This document shows, piece after piece, positions 36,763-45,854 of a DNA stretch of 64,000 nucleotides. This DNA comes from Algoriphagus resistens. Its GTDB lineage: Bacteria > Bacteroidota > Bacteroidia > Cytophagales > Cyclobacteriaceae. The stretch's first letter is position 1. Every line of letters starts with the position of its first letter. The notes below the pieces were generated by a model that did no database searches, had not been told where the DNA came from, and saw only the letters and a list, made by a program, of their open reading frames with translations. The translations under genes were made by a program, and so were the position numbers. Location of the stretch: assembly GCF_001442615.1 (NCBI RefSeq), contig NZ_LMXN01000002.1, forward strand, positions 248,001-312,000. Direction: 5' to 3'.

Positions 36763-37470
36763 TTACTTCTTTTGGTTTAAAAGATTTAAATATAAACTTT
36801 TGATCGAAGCTGGCTTAACTTTTAACAAAAAAAGAGAAAAAGCCACAAAATTAGCAAGCTGGACTTTCAGCCAATTTGTTGAGCTGTATTTGCGTGCCGA
36901 GACTATCATTTCATTTGGAAGGACGTGGAAATCAGATTTTTCACGAATCCTACGCACCAGTTCAAAGTCTTCCATGATGCAAAATGACTCATCAAATCCT
37001 CCTAAGGAGACGAAAAAGGTTTTCTGGATAAATAAACTTTGATCGCCACCTCCCGAAAATATCCCATTAAACCGTGTAAACCAGGAATTAACTTTCAGAA
37101 GATTGCTTTCGGGATCAAACCTGTATCGAAAGCAACCTGCTTGTTTTCCAATTGCTACATGGGCCAGAATTATTTTTGTAAATTCCCTGTGTGGTCTGGT
37201 GTCCGCATGGATAAAGTATAAAATATCACCATTTGCATGCTGTGCACCCAGGTTTAATTGCACAGCCCGGTTACAGATGGGTGATTGGATTACTGACGCT
37301 CCCAACTTCTTGGCCAGAACGGTGGAATTGTCTTTAGAACCTCCGTCTACCACAATAATTTCAAGAATCAGTCCACTGCCATAATTTTGAAGATAAGGAA
37401 GCAGTTCTTCTAAGTTCTCTTCCTCATCCAGGCATGGAATTATTACAGAAATTTTGCTTGCATCAGTCAA
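36763..37470 (-). CDS. Family 2 glycosyltransferase, TIGR04283 (arsenosugar type)
   Basis: A 235-residue GT-A fold glycosyltransferase. VIIPCLDEEENLEELLPYL binds the nucleotide sugar, IIVVDGGSKDNS follows, and the metal motif is in FIHADTRPH. The TIGR04283 assignment rests on these segments and on the TIGR04282 and ArsS genes nearby. Translation appears to begin with TTG at 37470, overlapping the DUF6134 stop (TTGACTGA) so the two are coupled; no ATG is available before the catalytic domain. In arsenosugar loci it is proposed to modify the arsenic-bearing sugar, which is not proven. Confidence 0.85.
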   Translation of the reverse strand: MTDASKISVIIPCLDEEENLEELLPYLQNYGSGLILEIIVVDGGSKDNSTVLAKKLGASVIQSPICNRAVQLNLGAQHANGDILYFIHADTRPHREFTKIILAHVAIGKQAGCFRYRFDPESNLLKVNSWFTRFNGIFSGGGDQSLFIQKTFFVSLGGFDESFCIMEDFELVRRIREKSDFHVLPNEMIVSARKYSSTNWLKVQLANFVAFSLFLLKVKPASIKSLYLNLLNQKK

Positions 37471-38086
37471 CTCTACGTTTTATTGAGTAATTCTTTATGT
37501 TGTTTTCCAAAATTACTTTTTGCAAAACACCATCTTCATAGTAAAAGCGATTCATATTTCCGTTCACATCAATCTCATAAACTCCTTGTTCTATTTCCCG
37601 CACGGTAGTCAGCATCCCGAAATTCTCAGAGATCAGGATATCGCCAGCTTTGGGTTCATGAAAATACAACCGCGCAGTACTGGCATTGATAGCCTGATTA
37701 ATTGGATCTTCATTATGAAATTTATAGGAGTTGGCATCTACATCATAGTGATCCTTATTCCACATGACCGTGGTCAAAAAATTCCCCCTATTTGAATCTG
37801 AATTTGTAGTTGCTTTCATCAACTGGCCTTTTTCATAATGGGCTTTCTGAAGGAATTCCACATGGATTTTTCCAAAGAACCAGAATTCTACTTTACTGTG
37901 AATCTGATAATCTTCACCTTTTGAAGAGGTAGTTTTATCCGCCTGCATACTGCCAATCGTGAAACCAGCCAACACGATGTCATAATTATTCGTTTGGGTC
38001 TGACTGAAGCTATCCAACCAGGATCCAAAAAACAGAATAAGGAAGGTTATAATAAAATTTGCTGGTTTATAGCTTTTTAGCGGCAT
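37463..38086 (-). CDS. DUF6134 exported protein
   Basis: A 207-residue protein with an N-terminal signal or anchor helix (about residues 11-29, FIITFLILFFGSWL). The mature part resembles DUF6134 beta proteins: IVLAGFTIGSMQADKTTS, then HSKVEFWFFGKIHVEF and a mainly beta C-terminus. It lies inside the arsenosugar-type run, 112 bases after the TIGR04282 gene and overlapping the next glycosyltransferase by 8 bases. Function unknown; it has no known arsenic link. Confidence 0.75.
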   Translation of the reverse strand: MPLKSYKPANFIITFLILFFGSWLDSFSQTQTNNYDIVLAGFTIGSMQADKTTSSKGEDYQIHSKVEFWFFGKIHVEFLQKAHYEKGQLMKATTNSDSNRGNFLTTVMWNKDHYDVDANSYKFHNEDPINQAINASTARLYFHEPKAGDILISENFGMLTTVREIEQGVYEIDVNGNMNRFYYEDGVLQKVILENNIKNYSIKRRVD

Positions 38087-38198
38087 AAATCTCTATTAAG
38101 AAATTAAGGGAATGATTCTATATTTTTTCAACGAACAACAGCTGAAGTAAGATTTGACTTGCAGTATAATTAATCCAAAACTTAATGAAATGTAAAGG

Positions 38199-38792
38199 TT
38201 AAAATTTATCCTTAAACCTATTCCAGTCCTCTGCAACATCCACATCAGAAAGCGTAGGCAGCAAAGCAAAGGGAATATCATTTTGGGTCAAATAATCCTT
38301 GGTCAGCCCCGTCACCCGATCTGTACTCCAGGGAATTCCTTCAAATAAACCCGGAATAAATCTTCGCATTCCCAGCAGGTAATAGCCGCCATCATCAGCA
38401 GGGCCGATTACTACCTCATGTTTATCCAGCTTTTCGAATGCCTCAGAGATGAGTTCTGATGTAATCTCTGCACAATCCGTTCCTATTATTACCAATCGGT
38501 CAAATTTCTGTTCAAAAAGCTGCTGAAATGCATTACTCATTTTCTTTCCTAGATCCGGACCTGACTGCAATTCAAATCTATAGTTTTTTGGATACTTAGT
38601 TAAGTTTGATTCTAGATGATCCGAGAAAAATAAGATTTTCTGGGCTTCATTTTGAGAAACTACCTTATGTGTGTATTCCACCAAAAGACCATAAGCCTCA
38701 AAAGCCGACTGATCACCGATCGTAGCTGCTAGCCTAGTTTTGACTTTACCCAGCTGCGCATTTTTCTGGAAAATCACTATCCCTTCTTTCAT
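38199..38792 (-). CDS. TIGR04282 family glycosyltransferase (DUF2064)
   Basis: A 197-residue nucleotidyl/glycosyltransferase-fold protein. The N-terminal segment IVIFQKNAQLGKVKTRLA and the motif IIGTDCAEI identify the TIGR04282/DUF2064 family, with GPADDGGYYLLGMR further on. I start it at ATG 38792, one base after the ArsS stop; a GTG-started frame from 38828 would overlap ArsS. TIGR04282 is named for co-occurrence with arsenosugar synthesis genes. The biochemical step is not established. Confidence 0.88.
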   Translation of the reverse strand: MKEGIVIFQKNAQLGKVKTRLAATIGDQSAFEAYGLLVEYTHKVVSQNEAQKILFFSDHLESNLTKYPKNYRFELQSGPDLGKKMSNAFQQLFEQKFDRLVIIGTDCAEITSELISEAFEKLDKHEVVIGPADDGGYYLLGMRRFIPGLFEGIPWSTDRVTGLTKDYLTQNDIPFALLPTLSDVDVAEDWNRFKDKF

Positions 38793-38793
38793 A

Positions 38794-39846
38794 CTAGGTA
38801 GTAGTCCCCCCGCAACTTGAACCTGCACCAGCTGTACAGCCGAAGCAGTGATTTTTGACGATAATTTCCCGTTCTGTCAGCGATCTCTCATTCCAATCTC
38901 TGATGTGCCGGGAATCCTTAGAGTTCACTTTTAGCTCCAGCATCTGATTGAAATCGCAATCATACAGATATCCATCCCAGCCCACTGATATAGTGTTTCT
39001 GCACATAACTCCTTTGGCAGCGGCAGGATTGAAGCTGTCAATCAGTTTCTCCATGTAGGACTCGTAATTATTGCTTCTTAGCAGATACTCTAAGAATCGG
39101 CTAATCGGAAGATTGGTAATGGTGAAAAGAGAGTTGAATGTAATCCCAAATTTATCGGTTAGTCTCTTCTTAAACTCTGCCTCCAGGCCGCTTTGAGCCG
39201 CTGGCATAAAAGCTCCTGATGGGTTGTAGACCAGATTTAAAACCAATCCTGTTCCTTCAATTCCATATCCTTGTTCATTAAGGAGCTTTAGTGCTTTGAT
39301 TGATTTATCAAAAACTCCATCTCCCCGCTGGGAATCAGTTTTCATTGCCGTGAAATAGGGCAAAGAAGATGCAATTTCTATTCTATGCTTTCTATAGAAC
39401 TCCGGTAGATCGTGGTATTTAGGATTGGCCAGAATAATAGTAAGATTGCAGCGTACAATTAGTGTTACCTCCGGATCAATAGCCCGGATGGCTTCTACAA
39501 ACCACCGGAAATACGGGTTCATTTCAGGTGCCCCTCCAGTCAGATCAATTGTGGCTATTTTATGGCTTTTAATGACTTCAAGGCATTCCTGCATGGTAGC
39601 CTGGCCCATGATCTCTTTGCGGTCAGGTCCCGCATCTACGTGGCAATGCCTGCAAAGCTGGTTACACATCTTGCCCAGATTAATCTGCAAAATTTCGATC
39701 CTGGTTGGTTTTAAAGGGAAAAGGTCTGTTTTTTCCAATTCCTTGGCAAAACGATCTCCTGAAAATCCGGACCTATCGGATTCCAACAGTTTGATCTCTG
39801 CTTCTGAACTGGATAATAGATGGTCTTGTGCTTTAAGAGACTTCAT
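38794..39846 (-). CDS. arsS: Arsenosugar biosynthesis radical SAM protein ArsS
   Basis: A 350-residue radical SAM enzyme. The [4Fe-4S] motif is CNQLCRHC at Cys61, Cys65 and Cys68, followed by LTGGAPEMNPYF. A Cys-rich C-terminal domain has CRNTISVGWDGYLYDCDFN and CFGCTAGAGSSCGG. In arsenosugar loci ArsS is proposed to join a 5'-deoxyadenosyl group to methylated arsenic. Related proteins often carry selenocysteine in the C-terminal Cys cluster; here all are Cys and the frame ends normally at TAG. The usual ArsM partner is not in the window. Confidence 0.9.
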   Translation of the reverse strand: MKSLKAQDHLLSSSEAEIKLLESDRSGFSGDRFAKELEKTDLFPLKPTRIEILQINLGKMCNQLCRHCHVDAGPDRKEIMGQATMQECLEVIKSHKIATIDLTGGAPEMNPYFRWFVEAIRAIDPEVTLIVRCNLTIILANPKYHDLPEFYRKHRIEIASSLPYFTAMKTDSQRGDGVFDKSIKALKLLNEQGYGIEGTGLVLNLVYNPSGAFMPAAQSGLEAEFKKRLTDKFGITFNSLFTITNLPISRFLEYLLRSNNYESYMEKLIDSFNPAAAKGVMCRNTISVGWDGYLYDCDFNQMLELKVNSKDSRHIRDWNERSLTEREIIVKNHCFGCTAGAGSSCGGTTT

Positions 39847-39849
39847 CGA

Positions 39850-40182
39850 TTACATAGAAATTTCTTTGACTTTATTCATCATCTGGGTAGCATGCACGAG
39901 AGAGGCACCTCCTCTGATAGCTGCCGCCACATGAACAGCTTCCATCATCTGCTCCTGGTCGCAGCCTTTTTCCATAGTGTCTGTAGTGTATGCATCGATA
40001 CAATACGGGCACTGGATAGTATGTGCCACTGCGAGTGCTATTAGGGATTTTTCACGTGCGGTAAGCGCGCCTTCGGCAAAGACTTCACCATAATAATCAA
40101 AAAATTTGTCTGCTAGTGGTTTTTGAAACTCGCCTATTTTGCCAAAATTCTTTAAGTCCTCAGGGTTGTAATAAGTTTTCAT
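39850..40182 (-). CDS. AhpD-like protein of arsenosugar loci
   Basis: A 110-residue carboxymuconolactone-decarboxylase-fold protein with the AhpD-type redox pair Cys58/Cys61 in CPYCIDAY and a downstream His-Ala-rich helix (EAVHVAAAIRGG). It matches the arsenosugar-associated peroxidase-like type (TIGR04169). It is the first gene of the minus-strand run, 3 bases before ArsS, and diverges from the peroxiredoxin gene. Thiol-based reduction of an arsenical or peroxide is plausible but unproven. Confidence 0.85.
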   Translation of the reverse strand: MKTYYNPEDLKNFGKIGEFQKPLADKFFDYYGEVFAEGALTAREKSLIALAVAHTIQCPYCIDAYTTDTMEKGCDQEQMMEAVHVAAAIRGGASLVHATQMMNKVKEISM

Positions 40183-40366
40183 GGATGCTTTGGTTTTAGT
40201 TTAAATTACGAAGTAAGAGCATTCGTTGGACTTACAACCGACTTTTTCAAAAATGGGTTTAGGTTCTGCGGTTTTTTCAGAAAGATTTAGAAAAAACAGG
40301 AACTGAAAAACACCCTGCATGTTATATTGGACGTATATAAAGCAGAACTTTTAAACAATAAACAAA

Positions 40367-41002
40367 ATGGCATTACGACTAGGCGATGTGGCCCCGAATT
40401 TTACGGCCGATACCACAGAAGGAAAAATTGACTTTTACGAGTATTTAGGGGATGGATGGGGAATTCTATTTTCCCACCCTGCCGATTATACTCCGGTGTG
40501 CACTACAGAACTGGGAGCTGTGGCAAAACTCAGAGATGAATTTGCGAAACGAAACACGAAAGTTATGGCACTGAGTGTGGATGGTTTGGAAAGCCACAAG
40601 GGCTGGATTTCGGATATCAACGAGACCCAAAATTGCGAAGTGAACTTTCCTATCATCGCAGATCAAGACCGAAAGATCGCTGATCTGTACGATATGATCC
40701 ATCCTAATTCTAATGAGAATTTCACTGTCCGCTCAGTATTTGTGATCGGAAACGATAAGAAAATCAAACTTATCATCACTTATCCGGCGAGTACGGGAAG
40801 GAATTTCGATGAATTGCTCCGGGTAATCGATTCGCTTCAACTGACAGCAAATTATTCAGTGGCCACCCCTGCTAACTGGAAGCAAGGTGAAGATGTGGTA
40901 ATTGCTCCAGCAATTAAAGATGAAGACATTCCTGCCAAATTCCCAAAAGGCCACAAAGTGGTAAGACCTTACTTGAGGACCACTCCTCAACCAGACTTAT
41001 AA
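40367..41002 (+). CDS. 1-Cys peroxiredoxin (Prx6 type)
   Basis: A 211-residue peroxiredoxin with peroxidatic Cys45 in DYTPVCTTELG. The sequence continues through FPIIADQDRKIADLYDMI and ends with the long C-terminal domain of the Prx6 subgroup (KFPKGHKVVRPYLRTT). No resolving Cys is visible. It reduces peroxides in the cytoplasm. It diverges from the AhpD-like/ArsS genes across a 184-base gap, so shared stress control is possible, but I saw no clear operator. Confidence 0.93.
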   Translation: MALRLGDVAPNFTADTTEGKIDFYEYLGDGWGILFSHPADYTPVCTTELGAVAKLRDEFAKRNTKVMALSVDGLESHKGWISDINETQNCEVNFPIIADQDRKIADLYDMIHPNSNENFTVRSVFVIGNDKKIKLIITYPASTGRNFDELLRVIDSLQLTANYSVATPANWKQGEDVVIAPAIKDEDIPAKFPKGHKVVRPYLRTTPQPDL

Positions 41003-41019
41003 TTGGCTAACTATCAACT

Positions 41020-41049
41020 AAAAAAGGCTTTGTATCGAAAGCCTTTTTT
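41020..41049. terminator. Terminator after the peroxiredoxin gene
   Basis: AAAAAGGCTTT (41021-41031) pairs with AAAGCCTTTTT (41038-41048) around GTATCG, ending in T. The hairpin is symmetric and could also end the convergent DUF1330 transcript. Confidence 0.88.
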
Positions 41050-41070
41050 AGTTTGTGCATGTTTGAAATT

Positions 41071-41355
41071 TCACGATTCAATCAGAAGAAAGTTTGCTTT
41101 AGCTGCACCTGATCTCACCGACTTCGCATACTGATATCCTTCTGAATTATACCAAGCCGTGGCTTTTTCCTTCGTTGGAAACTGAAGCATTACCAATCGC
41201 TCGTGGTTCCACTCTCCTTCCAAAACAGTCACAGGCTGGCCACGGAGAACAAACTTCCCACCATAAGCTAAAACGGTAGCGGGAGTCAATTCTTTATACG
41301 CATTATACTTTTCCGGATCTGTGATATCAACTTCAACTATTACAAATGCAGGCAT
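41071..41355 (-). CDS. DUF1330 domain protein
   Basis: A 94-residue dimeric alpha/beta-barrel-fold protein. MPAFVIVEVDITDPEKYNAY, GGKFVLRG and LVMLQFPTKEKATAWY are typical of DUF1330. These small cytoplasmic proteins have no established function. It follows the TolC-containing operon by 44 bases on the same strand and could be co-transcribed. Confidence 0.88.
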   Translation of the reverse strand: MPAFVIVEVDITDPEKYNAYKELTPATVLAYGGKFVLRGQPVTVLEGEWNHERLVMLQFPTKEKATAWYNSEGYQYAKSVRSGAAKANFLLIES

Positions 41356-41399
41356 AAAATCTAGTTTTGTTCAGGGTGAATTTACTTTAAATATAGTGA

Positions 41400-42788
41400 T
41401 CATTCAAACCCAACCCCAGCTGCAAACCTCGCTTTTGCAAAGGCGATTTTTCGCTTGGTGAAAAGTTCGTTTAACGTAACACGGGAACTGAAAACCGATA
41501 CCTCTCTACTATTCACCAGAAACAAGCTGCTTTCACCAATTTCAAATCTCCTCAATTCACCTTGGAGTAGCATTTCCAAAGCGGTTACATTTTGGATATA
41601 TGTAGTAATCTGAGCGTTGAGTGTGTTCCAATTGTTCAGTTCGTTTTCTAGTTTTGTACGGATTTGAAGCTCCTTAAGCTCTCTGGAATTTTCTTTGAAG
41701 TCTATTTTAGCCTCTACCAGTCGAGTCTCGCCCCTTGCTTTGCGCCACATCAATGGCGTGTAAACTGAAAGCCCCCATTTGTAATTATTCTCAAAAAAGC
41801 CTGTCTGATCAAATTGATTTAATTCTTCTGAGAGAAAATTGTACTTGAGCTTTACTACAGGAATGATCTGCTGGGCTTTGAGCCTTCTATCTACATCCAG
41901 GCCGGCTAATTCATAGTCTACCAGTCTTAGCTCTGGGTGATCGGCAACCAGAATCCGTAGTTCCTCCTGGTTAAGGGTTAAAGGCTCATCTGAGCCCAAT
42001 TGCTCAGGGACAGTCTGTATACCTAGGGCAATTGGATTTCCAGAATCATCCCATAGGAAATTGTTGAGCTCTTGGGTTCTTAGGAAAAGCTCATTTTCCG
42101 CTTTTTGGAGATTAAACGTTCTGTTCAAAAGCTGTGTGGCCGCTTCTACGGTGTCAATAGCCGGAAAATCTCCCTGCTCATAACTTATTTTAACTGCCTG
42201 GAACCTCGCTTTGGCAAGTTCCACTCCTTCTTCCTGTAAGGTTCTGTTTGCATAGGCCAGAGACCAGTTCCAATAAGTACCAGTTGCTTGGAGGTATAAT
42301 TCATTCAGCATCCTTTTGCGATCTGATTCGGTGGATTGCTGATAAATCTGGGCTTTCCTTAATCCCGCTCTTCTATCATCCATTAGCAACCCTTGTCCAA
42401 GGTTAACTGAAGCTCCTGCCGATAACAGCCCACCATCTGGTACAGCGTTTTCTGGATTGAGGTATTGCCCTGAATTCTGCTCATATAGCCCATTCAGTTC
42501 AATCCCCGCCCAGGTCGGAATAGAAATTCCCGCTTCCCGCTTATCGTAATAGGTCTTTTCGTCGTAGCTTTTCTTATCCAGATTGCCATATACTAATGGA
42601 TCAAAGCCTCCCCTTGCCTTTCGGACTTCCATATCCCCCATGGTCAACAGAATATCTGCCTGTGCGGAAAGTGGGTGATATGCTTTTACCCATTCTATGT
42701 ACCTGTCAAACGACAAGGTATCTGTATCCTGCGCATGAAGATTTATACTTCCGGCAATCAATAAAAAAGTAATGAGTATCTTTTTCAT
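41400..42788 (-). CDS. TolC family outer-membrane efflux protein
   Basis: A 462-residue TolC-type channel with a signal peptide (about residues 1-19, ending INLHAQ) and two long helical hairpin repeats (SYEQGDFPAIDTVEAATQLL; RRFEIGESSLFLVNSREV). The latter is a conserved feature of outer-membrane factors. It ends the TetR-ABC-HlyD-TolC operon and overlaps the HlyD gene by 4 bases. It would form the outer-membrane duct of this exporter. Confidence 0.92.
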   Translation of the reverse strand: MKKILITFLLIAGSINLHAQDTDTLSFDRYIEWVKAYHPLSAQADILLTMGDMEVRKARGGFDPLVYGNLDKKSYDEKTYYDKREAGISIPTWAGIELNGLYEQNSGQYLNPENAVPDGGLLSAGASVNLGQGLLMDDRRAGLRKAQIYQQSTESDRKRMLNELYLQATGTYWNWSLAYANRTLQEEGVELAKARFQAVKISYEQGDFPAIDTVEAATQLLNRTFNLQKAENELFLRTQELNNFLWDDSGNPIALGIQTVPEQLGSDEPLTLNQEELRILVADHPELRLVDYELAGLDVDRRLKAQQIIPVVKLKYNFLSEELNQFDQTGFFENNYKWGLSVYTPLMWRKARGETRLVEAKIDFKENSRELKELQIRTKLENELNNWNTLNAQITTYIQNVTALEMLLQGELRRFEIGESSLFLVNSREVSVFSSRVTLNELFTKRKIAFAKARFAAGVGFE

Positions 42789-44140
42789 TTCTTCCCTTTT
42801 GCTATTTCTTCTTTCTGGATTCTGGTATAGTAATCTGCCGGGAAGCCGTTCAGCTGTCGCCAGATTTCATACCAAACAGGCACATCGTTGAGCAGCGCTA
42901 TCCCATCAGCACCTGATCCCACGCGCAATGCCTCAGGCCAAGCTTCCTCCTCTGGGTCCTCAGCCACTAATACCCTATATTGATTGGTAGCTCCCGCATA
43001 TTTGTCTATTGCTACGATTACACCTCCAAATGTGCCATTGGATAGTTTCGGCCATCCCGAGAAGACTATGGCAGGCCAACCATCAAAGATGAAACGTACT
43101 TTCTTGCCTACTACCATCAATGGTAAATCCACGGGTGAGATATACATCTCGACTGCCAGTTCTCCATTTGAAGGGACAATATTTACTATTTGGTCACCTT
43201 CTTTAATAGTCTCACCCAAACCTACCTGGATTGCTTCAGCAATAAAGCCATCCTGGGGAGCCAAGATGTACCTAAATCCAGTCCGGGCTTCATAGTTGGA
43301 ATATTGGTTTTCAAGTTTGGAGGCCGACCCTTCTGCATCGTATTGGCTCGATTGAGCTGTGTACATATCTGATTCAGCCTTTGCTAGCTTATCCTTGAAA
43401 TCATTGTCTATCGCATCCAGCTCCAGCTGGGCTGAAATCAAAGCATTTCTGCTGCTTAGCAAGCTGTTTTCTGCACTTATTACACTTGCCTGAACTTCCT
43501 GGAATTTTAACCGACGGGTTTCAAGGTCGGTAAGAGAGCGTAAACCCTCTTCGTAGAGCTTTTCTGCCCTGCCAAGTTGCTTTAACCCAATTTCATAATT
43601 GACTTTGGCTTGCTCAAAACGAATACTATCAGATTCAACCTGCAGCTCTGCCATTTCAAGTTTATTTCTGCCTTGTTCTTTTCTCAAAATGTTATTCCGC
43701 TTCAATGCGGCTATCTGACTCTCTAAAGCCTTCACTTTTTCCTTATAAGACAGCGCTGAAAGGTTTTTTGCTTCCACCTGCAGCTGCGTTCTCGGCAAAA
43801 GCAGCGAGTCAAAATATTCATCTTTCACCTCGGTAATGCTAACTATGGTATCGCCCTTACTCACAAAAACGCCTTCACTTACATACCATTTATCAATCCT
43901 GCCAGCGATCACAGAATGAATAGTCTGAGCACGATGTTGGGGCTGAAGCATTGTAACGTATCCCTTTGATCTGATATATTGGGTCCATGGAAGGAATAGC
44001 ATAAGAAATACGACACAGCATGACACAAATAAAACCCTTACCCTTCTCTTCTTTTCTTCACTTGCCAAAGTCATTTTGAGGCTGACTGACTGCTCGAAAG
44101 GTCCCCGGTCTATGATTTTATTTTCGGAAATATTTAACAT
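42785..44140 (-). CDS. HlyD-type membrane fusion protein
   Basis: A 451-residue periplasmic adaptor. One membrane helix (about residues 34-52) is followed by a lipoyl half (VIAGRIDKWYVSEGVFVSKGD), a long coiled coil (about residues 115-265), the second lipoyl half (ILAPQDGFIAEAIQVGLGE) and a beta-barrel domain. It matches type I secretion adaptors rather than RND adaptors. It lies 4 bases after the ABC gene and overlaps TolC by 4 bases. Confidence 0.92.
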   Translation of the reverse strand: MLNISENKIIDRGPFEQSVSLKMTLASEEKKRRVRVLFVSCCVVFLMLFLPWTQYIRSKGYVTMLQPQHRAQTIHSVIAGRIDKWYVSEGVFVSKGDTIVSITEVKDEYFDSLLLPRTQLQVEAKNLSALSYKEKVKALESQIAALKRNNILRKEQGRNKLEMAELQVESDSIRFEQAKVNYEIGLKQLGRAEKLYEEGLRSLTDLETRRLKFQEVQASVISAENSLLSSRNALISAQLELDAIDNDFKDKLAKAESDMYTAQSSQYDAEGSASKLENQYSNYEARTGFRYILAPQDGFIAEAIQVGLGETIKEGDQIVNIVPSNGELAVEMYISPVDLPLMVVGKKVRFIFDGWPAIVFSGWPKLSNGTFGGVIVAIDKYAGATNQYRVLVAEDPEEEAWPEALRVGSGADGIALLNDVPVWYEIWRQLNGFPADYYTRIQKEEIAKGKK

Positions 44141-44144
44141 AGTC

Positions 44145-45854
44145 TTAAGAATTAAGGGTTAAAAAACTCTGATAACCTGCCTGGTTCCCCTGGTAAATTA
44201 TGTGTCCTTTATCCATAACCACAACCTGATTAGCGTGCTCAATCACTTCCCTATCCTGGGTGACCATGACAAGTGTCCAGTTTCCCCCAAACAAATAATC
44301 TCTTACTCGGTCTTTCACGTCTTTATCTAAATGCTGTAGCGCATTTTCCAAAACCATAGCCTGGGGTTCTCCTACTAAAGCACGGGCCACCATAATTGCT
44401 TGTGCCATTTTTCGGGACAGCCCCCTTCCCTCGGGAAGAAGTATTGTTTCCATGTCGTCTGGTAGTTGGTAAACAAAGTTCTTTAATCCTACCAATTCAA
44501 TAAGAAATGCCAGTTGTTTTTGATCAATATCCCGTCCCACCAAAATATTTTCGGCTATTGTCCCGTGGAAAATCTGCTGTAACTCCATGCAATCGCCGAC
44601 CACTGACCTATATTTATCCAAATGAATCATGTCCAGGGGTAGATCATTGATTAAAATTTTTCCCTGATAGCTTTCATATAGCCCTGAAAAGAGCGCCAGC
44701 ATAGCACTTTTTCCACTTCCGCTTCTTCCTGTAATTACAGTCTTGGAACCAGGCTCGATGATAAGTGAAACTCCGTCTACAATGGGCTTGTTAACATCTC
44801 TAGGGTGAAAAACCAAGTTTTCCATTGCCAGTTTAATGCCTTTACGTTGGTTGGTTATATCTTTCGCATGCTCATCTACATCCTCCAGTTCCATGTCCAT
44901 AACCTGGCCAAGTTTCTCTGAAGCTACCAGCGTATCGTACACTGTTTCCAAAGAAAGAATCAGCTTTTCTACAGCATTCACCACCATCACAATGATTACT
45001 TCCGCTGCTACGAATTGACCGATACTGATTTGCTCATTGATCAACAATAAACTTCCCGCTACTAATAAACTGGTTACAATCAGTACCTTAAAACCAATAA
45101 GCACCTTGTATTGAAATATCAAAACTGAAAAGTGATGGTTTCGAAAATCCACGTAGCGTGCCAGAAGCCTGTCTGCTCTCAGAATAGGTAGCTTTGAATT
45201 TCCCCCGACCAGCTTAAAGGTGTTGTGAGTCCTGCCAATTTCCTCTAACCAATAAGCCGTTTGATATTTATGGGTAGACTCTTTCATCGCAGTGGCCATT
45301 CCCTTTGGACTGGTGAAATAGAAAATCGTCAAAAGTATCAGGACCAGCACTATCCCAAAAAGAATAAAAGTAGCATGGTAAAATGACAATAATATGAGTC
45401 CAAAAATCACCTGAATCAATGCTGTTGAGTATTCCACTAGGATCTTGGAGACTCCTTTTTGGAGATTTACAGTATCGAAAAACCTATTAACAATCTCCGG
45501 AGCATAGCTTCCATGAAAAAGCTCGGATTTTATCTTAGGAAGTCTGTAAGCAAGGGAGAGGCCTGATTTGGCAAAAATCCTTTGCTGTATCTTCTCTGTA
45601 ATCTGTAACTGGGAGATCTGTAGAAATCCCCCAAAAGCTATACCTGCAGCGACTATAAGTACGAGGATCACCCATGAAGTAGTAATCCTTCCTCCCAATA
45701 CAAAGTTTAATATTGCCTGAATCCCAAGCGGCAGGGACAATGCCACCAGTCCATTCAAAATGGCATAAAAGTAGATGGAATACACTTGTTCCTTTTCCTC
45801 TTTCAACAGATTGAAAAACCGCTTCATTGGTGTGATTACCTTTGTTTTAATCAT
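44145..45854 (-). CDS. ABC exporter half-transporter with degenerate ATPase
   Basis: A 569-residue fused permease-ATPase. Six helices span about residues 25-290 and the nucleotide-binding domain is at 345-565. Walker A is intact (GRSGSGKS, 376-383). Other motifs have drifted: the signature is LSRKM (479-483) instead of LSGGQ, Walker B ends MVLEN so the Asp is Glu503 and the catalytic Glu is Asn504, and the H-loop His is Gln533. There is no N-terminal C39 peptidase. It overlaps the TetR gene by 8 bases. It may bind but barely hydrolyse ATP; the family is otherwise a type I secretion exporter. Confidence 0.9.
   Translation of the reverse strand: MIKTKVITPMKRFFNLLKEEKEQVYSIYFYAILNGLVALSLPLGIQAILNFVLGGRITTSWVILVLIVAAGIAFGGFLQISQLQITEKIQQRIFAKSGLSLAYRLPKIKSELFHGSYAPEIVNRFFDTVNLQKGVSKILVEYSTALIQVIFGLILLSFYHATFILFGIVLVLILLTIFYFTSPKGMATAMKESTHKYQTAYWLEEIGRTHNTFKLVGGNSKLPILRADRLLARYVDFRNHHFSVLIFQYKVLIGFKVLIVTSLLVAGSLLLINEQISIGQFVAAEVIIVMVVNAVEKLILSLETVYDTLVASEKLGQVMDMELEDVDEHAKDITNQRKGIKLAMENLVFHPRDVNKPIVDGVSLIIEPGSKTVITGRSGSGKSAMLALFSGLYESYQGKILINDLPLDMIHLDKYRSVVGDCMELQQIFHGTIAENILVGRDIDQKQLAFLIELVGLKNFVYQLPDDMETILLPEGRGLSRKMAQAIMVARALVGEPQAMVLENALQHLDKDVKDRVRDYLFGGNWTLVMVTQDREVIEHANQVVVMDKGHIIYQGNQAGYQSFLTLNS

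Noticed and set aside
38794..39846. Selenocysteine in ArsS
   Set aside because: Related proteins can use UGA as selenocysteine, but here the C-terminal cluster is all Cys and ends at TAG with no further motif after it.
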